Assembly (NCBI GenBank): GCA_000226015.1
Contig: JH153385.1
Span: forward strand, 294,978-315,202
Direction: 5' to 3'
DNA length: 20,225 bases
Source: Mnemiopsis leidyi
Lineage: Eukaryota > Ctenophora > Tentaculata > Lobata > Bolinopsidae
Shown here: positions 10,277-18,330 of the stretch, in pieces
Layout of the letters: every line of letters begins with the position of its first letter
Numbering within the stretch: position 1 is the stretch's first letter
Notes under the pieces: model-generated
Database searches by the model: none
What the model was told of the DNA's origin: nothing
Seen by the model: the letters and a program-made list of their open reading frames with translations, nothing else
Made by a program: the position numbers and the translations under genes

Positions 10277-12620
10277 TTAGAAGCCGCCTGTTTGCTCTTG
10301 GTAAACTTCGATTGTGTCATTGTCTTCCATTTCTAGGTCTTTAGGGGCTTGTTCATCGTTGATTCTTTGTCCTTCGAAGAGGAAACGGACACTATTGATT
10401 GGTATTCCCTGAAAAAAGATACGCACTTTAATATAATGTAGCTATACGCTATACTGTAGCTATGTGCTATTGGTTCTTCGTAGAGGTACTTTAATTCCTG
10501 GACGTAAAAGCTCTATGTTCGTGCTCGCTAACGACAAATGTAGATTAATTCTCGTTGATGTACATATATAATTGTACATGGTCCTCTATTGGAGCTAAAG
10601 CGGTACACTGGTTGACACACACGTCTGCACAGATACATCTACACATGTACACATCTAGGTGTCATATACATAGGTATGTCATATACATAGGTATGTGTTT
10701 ATTGAACATCAACTGTTAGATCGACTTCTGAAAGGAAAGCCCGATGATCCATGCACCTGGTGATTATACTGGTCGACAGTATAATTATAGATCGAGCTAT
10801 AAAGATACGATATTCACGACACTTGACTTTAATTAAATCCCAAGGCCTACATAAAGCGAGCAGAGCAACTTAATAAGCGCCGAGCAGAGTGACACTAAGA
10901 CTTGATTAAGAAGTGTAATGTATTATAGATTTGTTTAATGTGAGTAAAGTTATCGGTCGATACATTGTGTTTGCATAATTTAATACCAGTTGTTATAACC
11001 TGTGTGAGTTATTGCCCGCAAAGATGAATCTGGAGGTCAAGCAGTGATAGATTTTGGCCCTTTAAATCTACCTGCAGTAAATCTATCTGCATTAAATCTA
11101 CCTGCAGTAAATCTACCTGCAGTAAATCTACCTGCAGTAAATCTACCTGCTGTTAAGAGGCGGACATAGCAGTATAGATTAGTATGTGGTATCATTCTAC
11201 CGATACGATTTTCAATAATCAGGACCGAAGGCATAAAGTTTGTATACATCAAAGGATTTATGGAATAAATGCTGCAGTTTTTTAAGGATAAGGATTTCAA
11301 CACACCCAGAGTAAGAGCAATATAGTTTTTAACCTAATACGGTGTACCACCAAACTCCATAAAATTTGAAATACTATACTCTCTCTGATATTGAGGAGTG
11401 TTTATTTAATCCATCAGCGAGCAAGAGATATAAAGATGAAACACACGGTGCAGTTGAAAACTGTACATGACAGTGCACAGTAAAGTGTACTGTACTTGGT
11501 AAGTCCTGTCAATCAGACAGGCCGAGAAATGAGCACACTCTTAACAATTAAATACTGTTAAGAACTATTACCACAAGTAAGGACGTGGACTTCAAACAAG
11601 CTACAGCTACAGCTGGGCCGGGATAACAAACTAGACAGTGAAATGTGTGATTTACGTATCTGTTTCTCAAAAACTAGACGGTGAAATGTGTGATTTACGT
11701 ATCTGTTTCTCAAATACTAGACGGTAAACTGTGTGATTTACGTATCTGTTTCTCAAAAGCTAGGCGGTGAAATGTGTGATTTACATATCTGTTTCTCAAA
11801 AACTAGACGTTGAAATGTGTAATGTACGTATCAGTTTCTCAAAAACTAGACGGTGAAATGTGTGATTTACGTATCTGTTTCTCAAAAACTAGACGGTGAA
11901 ATGTGTGATTTACGCATCAGTTTCTCAAAAACTAGACGTTATAATGTGTGATGTACGTATCAGTTTCTAAAAACTAGACGGTGAAATTGTGATTTACGTA
12001 TCTGTTTCTCAAAAACTAGACGGCGAAATGTGTGATTTACATATCTGTTTCTAAAAAACCAAACGGTAAAATGTGTGATTTACGTATCTTTTTCTCAAAA
12101 ACTAGACGGTGAAATTTGTGACCCACGTACCTGTCTCTCACAGAAAGCTGCTTTCAGCTTCTTCATCTGGGTTGTCTTCTTGATTCTGAAATGTACTTCA
12201 CTGTTGTTCTGACCGATAACTCTCAAGTTAATGTGGTCGTTGTCACCTCCGGCGGGCTTGGTTTCCTGTAACCAGAATAGCGTGAAGGGACGGGAGGTAA
12301 CAAAACTGATTAAAAATTTAGATTCTGATTATAATTTACAGTTATCTAATTTACAGTGCTGCAGTCTGGTGTGTACTATTTAGTTCTACATTAGATAAGA
12401 GTCCAGTGATCAGACACAATTGGTTACACTGTGTTTACTATGTACTAGTAGCTGTATTTTCGCCAGCCAAAAGGATGTAAACACGAGCACTTAACTTGAG
12501 CATTTATTCTAAAAAATTTAATATAAAAACTCTGAATACGGCGGTATTGTAGTTAAGCAATTTCACATCACACATAAATATGCCGAAATAAATTCTTTTA
12601 TTTACCTCTTCAGCGGACAT
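10277..12620 (-). CDS. SUMO1: SUMO (SUMO1-like ubiquitin-like modifier), complete, three exons, 93 residues
   Basis: SUMO is conjugated to lysines of mainly nuclear proteins by the E1 SAE1/SAE2 and E2 UBC9. On the minus strand the exons are 12620-12606 (MSAEE), 12265-12131 and 10408-10277, all GT-AG and all phase 0. The ubiquitin-like fold is complete: [40 protein letters not shown], then [16 protein letters not shown] and a final Phe before the stop. The diglycine is residues 91-92, so a SENP protease would remove just one residue. VYQEQTGG and [16 protein letters not shown] resemble SUMO1 more than SUMO2/3 (VFQQQTGG), although MEDNDTI is SUMO2-like. It may be an unsplit invertebrate SUMO, so the paralogue number is less certain than the family. 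No psi-K-x-E site is visible in the short N terminus. Intron 2 (1.7 kb) carries three tandem repeats, one of which includes the exon 2 donor. Confidence 0.95.
10661..10694. repeat. 17-bp direct duplication in SUMO intron 2
   Basis: Two perfect adjacent copies of GTCATATACATAGGTAT. No function is apparent. Confidence 0.9.
11063..11152. repeat. 15-bp tandem repeat in SUMO intron 2
   Basis: Six adjacent copies of TAAATCTACCTGCAG, with the second and last slightly diverged. Read on the sense (minus) strand of the SUMO gene, each good unit is CTGCAGGTAGATTTA. This contains CAG|GTAGAT, close to a 5' splice-site consensus. The open frame across it is an artefact of the repeat. Confidence 0.95.
11626..12144. 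repeat. 43-bp minisatellite in SUMO intron 2, running into exon 2
   Basis: Twelve units start with CTAGAC or a variant at 11631, 11674, 11717, 11760, 11803, 11846, 11889, 11932, 11974, 12016, 12059 and 12102 (period 43, twice 42). The last unit contains the exon 2 donor and the final 14 bases of exon 2 (12131-12144), which encode the conserved CERQ end. On the sense strand the true junction reads GAGACAG|GTACGTGGG. The other units read GAAACAG|ATACGTAAA or close variants, so the donor GT has become AT throughout, while a GTAAAT remains four bases further on. Confidence 0.93.
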
Positions 12621-13575
12621 ATTCGAACTAAAGCCTTTCTGACCTATGAAAACATGGATGGTTAGTTTACTTTACAGTAACAAAAATCATCCTAACAAGC
12701 TTGTTTAGAATTAAAAGACTTCATGCAACCATTATTGTAGCCCAAATAGTTGGTATGAGATATTTTGGTAAAATCTAGATCGGTATTTGAGTCCAAAGAT
12801 AATGTATTACTCCTATTTAAGCTTTGTTCGAATAAATTAGTTTGATTGTACGTAAGATGCAGTGACAACCTGAAACTACGGTATTTATATTGGCTGCAAA
12901 AAGTCATCCTTCAATGACCTGAAAAACACTTCAAAGACAATAATGATAAATCAAGATTAGCAAAATACACACATAATTTGACTTAAATACTAAATAGCAT
13001 ATATGCACATTAAATTTATGCCATTGCAGGCAAACATTCGGATAAATCTTTTGTAAAAAATTTTGAATTTATCTCAAAAATGAACCTATCATAAATTTCT
13101 TATCTAGGTAGTGACAGAAACACTTAATGCCTTAAATGTGGTAGATCTAAATTGCAAAAACATTGCAAAACAATGCAAAACATCCTAGTAAAATCTCAGT
13201 GAAATTTAAAGAATAGGCAGAGCTGAGTAGAAGTGTGATTAGGCGATAAAAGTTATATCTAATAAACCTACAATAAAGCAATAATACATATCTCCAAACC
13301 GATTTGCAGTAACCGATATCTCTTGCTGCCATTTGGCCTTGGAAAACCTAAACATACAGTAAAAATATTTCACCATAATGCACGATTTTTACACAATTGT
13401 ATGCTGGATACTCAAAAACAAAAATTGTAGCAAACCTTTCCATGGAAAAATAAAAAACGGATTGATGTCAGGGGCTGAAATAAGAAAATAAAAGATCTTG
13501 CTACTAGTTTAACGACAGGAAAATTTTCATTTTAAAAATTCAAGTGATAACAGCATTTGTAACTGAGATTCAAAT
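12621..13575. other. Intergenic: SUMO promoter side and 3' flank of the ADD gene
   Basis: About 950 AT-rich bases with no supported gene; open frames at 12692-12907 and 13147-13332 resemble nothing. On the minus strand just before the SUMO ATG, GGCTTTAG ends seven bases upstream of the start codon. This may be a 5' UTR or trans-splice acceptor. I found no clear poly(A) hexamer for the ADD gene. Confidence 0.5.
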
Positions 13576-14663
13576 TCAATCTGAACTTTCAGACTTTTCG
13601 TCGGAAGAGGCATACTTTGGCTTTTTCACGGGGTTTCTTAAATTTGATTTCTTTTGATTCTTTAAAGACAGGTTGTACGATTTTGAATTTCTGCTTTTTC
13701 GCTTTGGTTCCATCAATTCCGAATCTGAATCTGAAGAGTCGGTTTCTTTAGATTTTGCAGATCTTTCTGACTTTACTCCTTTTTTAGACTTTTTCTCCAG
13801 ATCAAGAGTTTCATTAGATGCTTCGGATTCGTTATCTGTTGATTGTTTACGCTTCGTCGACTTTTTATCTGACACCTCAACAGAGGGTAGAGAGTCTGCA
13901 TCTGAACCATCTGATGCTACTGAATCCTCTTCTTTTTAGGTGATTCAGGTGATGACTCATACTCAGAGCCCGAATCAGCCTTCTTCTTCTTGTTATCATT
14001 CATTTGCTCATCATCTTCACTGTCTACATTGTCGGATTTTCCAGAGTTACTTTCGCTTTTTTCCTCAGCTTCAGCCTTCTCCTTTTTCTTTCTATTGAAT
14101 GTTTCATTAAGATTATTTCTACGTAATCGTAGCCTCTCCTTTACTATCTCTTCTCTGTCTGAATCATTAAGATCTGCATCACCATTAAATATTGCAGAAC
14201 ATTTTTCTAGTAACAAGTCTGAGGGGTCGTTGTAATTCTGGTGATCAAGAGCAGCTTTAGCCAATTCTCGCAAACTCTCAATAGCTGCTGGTTCGCAAAT
14301 AAAACATTTCCACTCATCAATATCCATCAATGAGTCGTAATATTCTGGTCCAATATTCCTGCTGATGCACTCCTCGCAAAAGGGACTTTTGCATTCATCA
14401 CAACAAACCAAATTACCAAGCTCACTGCACCATCTACAATAAATCTCGTAACCCTCCTCATCCAGAGGTATCACATCAGCATGTGCAAATATCAAACACT
14501 CCCTGCAAACTCCAACTTGTAGCTGAGGATGACACAGAATGTTGCGTTTGCCCTGGACAAGAAGCTGTGGTTGAGCACAAGATGTGCAATTGAAAACAAG
14601 CGACGATTCTTTATCCTTCTTTACTCTTGCTTTGCGAACTTTAGTATTTGCTTTTCGAACCAT
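13576..14663 (-). CDS. ATRX-type ADD-domain protein without a helicase part, one exon, one apparent frameshift
   Basis: The ADD domain reads histone H3 with unmethylated K4 and trimethylated K9; in ATRX it targets heterochromatin. From the ATG at 14663 the protein shows a basic start, then GATA-like zinc ligands Cys26, Cys29, Cys53 and Cys56. PHD ligands follow: Cys76, Cys79, Cys87/88, Cys91, Cys96, Cys99, Cys120 and Cys123 (CRWCSELGNLVCCDEC, WKCFIC). HPQLQV and GNLVCCDEC are ATRX-like rather than DNMT3-like. A Lys/Ser/Glu-rich tail follows. The frame closes at 13917 after PKKKRIQ, but the same low-complexity composition continues in another frame to a stop at 13576. One extra A in the A-run near 13935 would make about 362 continuous residues. 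No SNF2 helicase is encoded in the window. The ATG at 14663 was preferred over 14708 because an acceptor-like TTATGTTCAG ends five bases before it. Confidence 0.82.
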
Positions 14664-14668
14664 TGTGT

Positions 14669-14670
14669 CT
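14669..14670 (-). promoter_or_regulatory. Splice acceptor five bases before the ADD gene ATG
   Basis: On the minus strand the sequence is TAATTTATGTTCAG|ACACA-ATGG. The pyrimidine-rich acceptor directly before a good start context suggests either a 5' UTR intron or a spliced-leader acceptor. Confidence 0.5.
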
Positions 14671-15405
14671 GAACATAAATTATAATGATTTGCCACATAT
14701 ACCACCATGTGAATGTATTGTAGCTATGTAGCACTTAAGGGACCAAGGCCCTAATATTATGTTAACTCAAATAGATGATGTGAAAGCACATGAATAATCT
14801 TTGATAAGGTTCAATGGTATATATAATTGATAGAGCAAAGCTCTCTAGAATAAAGGAGTGTAAACTGGAAAGGTTATGTAGGACAGAGCCCAACAAAGCC
14901 CTTACCTTAATTTAAATCAGATTTGGTCGAGGAGTCCCCCTCATTTACAACCACAAGCAGCTTAATACCTTCCAGTGTCCCTGGATATACTTATGGCTTT
15001 AATCAGGTAGTCTCCAATGTTCAACTTCACTCACAAAACTGGGCTACATTGTACAATCAGAATCGTCTCTAAAGTTCTTAGAATTAGTCTCAATGACAGT
15101 AAAGAACTTAAAGAAATTCAATTTTTAGATTTGTAAGGAAATTACCACAAATTCTTCTTTTGAACAAATTTTTTCTATTATCATGTGAAACATAAAAGAA
15201 TAAAGAAAAATATCGAAATTCTCAATACTTTTTAAAAATTTGAAGGTCAAGGGTTGGAATCAGAATTATTCACGGTGCAGGAAGTTTGTTCAATGCAAAT
15301 ATGGGCAGCAAAAACTTTTAAACATGTTGCTAAAGCCAAACCTGATAAATTAAAATTCTTGCCCAACCAACTGTGAGGGGAAGGACTGTATAATAGAAAC
15401 TATCT

Positions 15406-15411
15406 TTTAAT
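15406..15411 (-). terminator. Possible SNRPD2 poly(A) signal (ATTAAA)
   Basis: On the minus strand ATTAAA lies 55 bases after the SNRPD2 stop codon, a plausible distance for a short 3' UTR. Confidence 0.45.
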
Positions 15412-15466
15412 GTGATAGATATAAAAATCAACTCAGACTGAGCAGGTCCATTTTTCATAACAGAAT

Positions 15467-15826
15467 CTATCTGCCAGCCAACCTAGGATTTCTCAACACC
15501 AAAATAACACTGTCTCCCCTTAAGAACAATTTAGGAATGTATCTGTCCCGATTAACTGGTTTAGCTTTCTTCTTTCCTTTTCCAGTTTTAGGGGTCTCAG
15601 TCCATAACTCCTTAACATTTTCCAGAAGCATGTTACAGTGTCTATCAAAAGCTTTTACTCTGCAGAGAAGTTTTCTGTTGTTCCTGCAGTTAATGAGAAC
15701 TTGAGTATTATTTTTGACACTTTGAGTGAGGACAGAAAGTGGTCCGGTGTTGAACTCCTCCTCTTCACGCTTAGCTAACTCTTCTTCAGTGAGTTCTGAC
15801 TTGGGTTTGGTCATTAAAGTTGCCAT
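15467..15826 (-). CDS. SNRPD2: Small nuclear ribonucleoprotein SmD2, coding region in one exon, 119 residues
   Basis: SmD2 is one of the seven Sm proteins that ring the U1, U2, U4 and U5 snRNAs as the core of spliceosomal snRNPs. The 119 residues match the family length (118 in human) and are nearly superimposable: [50 protein letters not shown] (Sm1), [20 protein letters not shown] (Sm2), ending NPRLAGR. The usual Gly of Sm1 before RVKAFD is Cys55 here (TGC). The ATG at 15826 was chosen because it gives the family N terminus ([17 protein letters not shown]) and follows an acceptor-like CATCTTTCAG by six bases. The in-frame ATG at 15886 would add 20 residues that lie across that acceptor, so it is rejected. 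The upstream 5' exon, if any, was not found. Confidence 0.95.
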   Translation of the reverse strand: MATLMTKPKSELTEEELAKREEEEFNTGPLSVLTQSVKNNTQVLINCRNNRKLLCRVKAFDRHCNMLLENVKELWTETPKTGKGKKKAKPVNRDRYIPKLFLRGDSVILVLRNPRLAGR

Positions 15827-15832
15827 TGCTTC

Positions 15833-15834
15833 CT
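15833..15834 (-). promoter_or_regulatory. Splice acceptor six bases before the SNRPD2 ATG
   Basis: On the minus strand the sequence is ACACATCTTTCAG|GAAGCA-ATGG. It fits a 5' UTR intron or a spliced-leader acceptor, as at the neighbouring ADD gene. Confidence 0.55.
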
Positions 15835-16212
15835 GAAAGATGTGTAATGATTTGCTGACAATGAGTGGCACACTTATGTGGCCCAAAATTCACAAAGAGG
15901 GCCTTGCTGTTATAACCATGTATTTTTAAAGATTCTTTAATTAACAGTGTATGTCACGACAGACTGAAACCCCCTGAAATAAGGTTTCTGCAGTCCGCAC
16001 TTTATAGCTAAACACTAGGTATTCAGCTAAATGCACCTTATAGCTTAATTTAGCTAAATAGTTTTTAGGCGAATGGTGTGAATCTGATCTCATGTACTTC
16101 TACAGAAATAATCACATCTTGGATAGAGTTCAGAAATTATTACATCTTGGATGGAGTTAAGATACTGCTGTAGGAAGGGTCGCGATCCATTGAACTTAAC
16201 ACACTAGGGGCC
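15835..16212. other. 5' flank of SNRPD2; imperfect duplication
   Basis: No gene seen. An imperfect direct duplication (ACATCTTGGATAGAGTT near 16114-16130 and ACATCTTGGATGGAGTT near 16142-16158) lies close to the start of the transposase remnant. It could mark an old insertion border. Confidence 0.4.
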
Positions 16213-16508
16213 TTGTTATCACAATGCAAGGAGGAAGGGAACTTAACCTGCTTTGCATTGCTTTGTGAATCAAATAGTATGCTGGGTCACCTTGCAGAGA
16301 GGTATGGCGCATGCTGCCTTGTCTCAGACATTATTAGATGTCTACCTCGTTCTAACAATCTTGTCAAAGGTTGGCACAATAGTTTCAGACGTTGATCGGA
16401 AGTTCTAATCTAGCCCTGTGGACCTTCTTGACTGCTCTCAAGAAGGAGGAGAACTTGACCTCCTCTAAGAAGGTCAAGATGAGTCGGGACAAGGGGCCTG
16501 TATTTTAG
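16213..16508 (+). pseudogene. Broken fragment resembling a MULE/FLYWCH-type transposase
   Basis: Two short frames in order look like the C-terminal part of the transposases whose signature is close to PRTNN.VEGWH. The first (to 16395) contains LPRSNNLVKGWHNSF. The second, in another frame from 16401 to 16508, contains LALWTFLTALKKEENLTSSK, like the IWKFI.ALKKE block that usually follows. A frameshift and stop lie between them, and no N-terminal zinc finger or catalytic domain was seen, so the copy is dead and truncated. Identification rests on motif memory, not a search. The next 150 bases hold a 24-codon open frame (16529-16603) that may belong to the same element. Confidence 0.55.
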
Positions 16509-17439
16509 CGAAGAGAGGCTCTCATCTATGGCCGATGATCTCGACGAGTACACTCTCATGGCCTTACCTGCACTGTATCAGAGAGATTGTGATCACAGTT
16601 AGCTGTCCAATATCAATCACCTTCTCATACATTAATACTACCGATGAGTGAAATATTTGTTTGGACTTTAACGAATAAGTAAAGTGCGAATTACGAACCT
16701 CCTAGCTAAACGAGAAAAACAAAGTTTAACTGTAAAGAACTTTTAGTTAAATAGTGTTTTAGCTGTAAATGCGGTTACCCTGAAACAAACGAGTTACATC
16801 ACCTGTGTTAAGGATGATGTGTTTTCATATAGAAAAAAACATAAGAAAAGGACAGGCGATTGGACACCTTTTACGTCTGCCGTGGATACGCCATAGATCC
16901 GATTGGATCCGTCTAAGCGTCCGCCATAAAGTCGGCTCATTCAACTTTGTCAGATCCGACTGGATCCGAAGAGCAGCCAGCAGAGTCTGATCGGATCCGC
17001 CATTAACTCATGGACAGTTCGTCAACAATTTCCACTAAGAAAAATCCGCAGCAAACTTCATCAGTAGCGGATTTGGACTGAGTGTTATTGATGGGGTTAA
17101 GGTCATTTTACGAGAGGAGGTTATGGTAATTGTCGCAAACCCTAACTGTAACCTTAACCCGCAGACAATATCCGTTGACTGAAGTCCCTCTTTTTCCCAC
17201 ATAAGTCAACAAAGGATGAAAGGCTGCCGAACTAAAAGTCAAAATCTTTCTAATTGAAATAGCGTCCATATTGGAAGTATGAAACCAGCAAGTTGCCCTA
17301 TGTAGCGGCAGCCTGCACAGGCTAAATGAAAATTCACAAAAATCGTTGTACTATGAGAAACAAATGGCTTGTGCATGCCGTTCTAATCAAAGTATTGACA
17401 TTCAGCAAAATAAGAGTGAACGAACCTCCAGGATATATG
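16509..17439. other. Intergenic, with GGATCC-containing repeats
   Basis: No gene seen. GATCCGATTGGATCCG (16896-16911) and GATCCGACTGGATCCG (16953-16968) are near-identical and 57 bases apart; GATCGGATCCG follows at 16989-16999. TCCGCCATAAA and TCCGCCATTAA are also shared. These look like remnants of a repetitive element. The rest is AT-rich, with a stretch of TTA/GGTT-like sequence around 17093-17160. Confidence 0.5.
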
Positions 17440-18330
17440 GTCCGATGACGCTCGATTTTAATGCTAAGTTCATGTTGAATCAACGGGCGATGCGCGTCTA
17501 GAATTTCTTCGCCAGGCCAGAAATGCGTGACAGCGCGTGATGGCCGCGACAGTAGGTTATCAACCTACAAATGTTGAACTGTATGTTGCGCAAATCTTGC
17601 TCGCGCCCATGTTTGTTTATAATGAACAAATTTAGTCCTTACATTCATAATGTCCTTACAGTTACATTCACAATATCGTTTCGTTAGAACGGTAAACTGC
17701 CAAGGATATAATCTCGTCAAGCGAAAAAGTGCTCTGGTTGGAGCAACGCGCTGTCATACACAAAACAATGCAACGCACTAATGTCGAGGTGTTATACCCG
17801 ACTCGCGCGCGGCTCTCAGCTTGCTGCTCTCCTGTCGAGAGAGAAAGTTGAAAAGTTAGACGGATATCATCTCGTCAAACGTCAGCGCACACTCCCTCGA
17901 CATTTTCAATTTTATTCTCAGATAAGGGTCGGACGAAGTCAATTAACAAAAATCAGCTAAGTGCTTGGGTGCTACACTGTACACCGCGCAAAAATCGACA
18001 AATCAATGTCGGTCATTGATTGTCAAACGTTGGCTGACCTGCGGCCGCAACGCAAGGCAAGTCATGTCATTGATTGACGAGATTATATTTGTTTACCGTT
18101 GTAATTCACTTATGACTTACCTAACCAGGTGCTTCCGTAGGTGGCGCGCGCGACCAAAGCTTGTCAAACGTTTGCCGACCTTGGACCCCCGTGCGCGAAG
18201 CTGCCGCCCCGTATTTTCTATTGAAAATGGGCTGCAACGCAAGGCAAACCAAAGCCCTTTTGCGCGCGTCGGGGGTCGGACAAAGTCAGACGACACTTTG
18301 ATTGAAGGGCGAATTTTATTAGTAGGTATT
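17440..18330. repeat. CpG-rich mosaic of short direct and inverted repeats
   Basis: This GC-rich block differs from its AT-rich surroundings. GCAACGCAAGGCAA occurs at 18047-18060 and 18234-18247. TGTCAAACGTT occurs at 18021-18031 and 18162-18172, each upstream of one of these copies. GGGTCGGACGAAGTCA at 17926-17941 recurs with one change at 18273-18288. ATATAATCTCGTCAA at 17706-17720 recurs at 17864-17878 with one change. It is also inverted at 18074-18088, where the flanking AACGGTAAAC is inverted too (17688-17697 and 18091-18100). A hairpin (ATTTTC TATT GAAAAT) sits at 18213-18228, inside longer GC-rich arms at about 18182-18200 and 18258-18282. The open frame at 17965-18366 across it shows no family. 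It is probably one or more non-autonomous mobile elements. Confidence 0.6.

Larger units (their letters stand above)
14664..15466. other. Intergenic between the ADD gene and SNRPD2
   Basis: About 800 AT-rich bases with no supported gene. They hold the presumed promoter or 5' exon of the ADD gene and the 3' flank of SNRPD2. No obvious TATA box or upstream exon could be defined. Confidence 0.5.

Noticed and set aside
11626..12144. 43-bp array as a CRISPR or satellite centromere
   Set aside because: There are no unique spacers, only twelve copies, and it lies inside an intron.
13673..14235. + strand Ser/Asp/Phe-rich open frames opposite the ADD gene tail
   Set aside because: They are antisense shadows of the Ser/Lys/Glu-rich coding tail.
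12620..15826. SNRPD2, ADD gene and SUMO as a polycistronic operon
   Set aside because: The gaps of about 0.8-1 kb are much longer than in known trans-spliced animal operons; same-strand order alone is not enough.
15827..15886. Twenty-residue N-terminal extension of SmD2 from an earlier in-frame ATG
   Set aside because: It crosses a good acceptor (TTTCAG) and is absent from the conserved family start.
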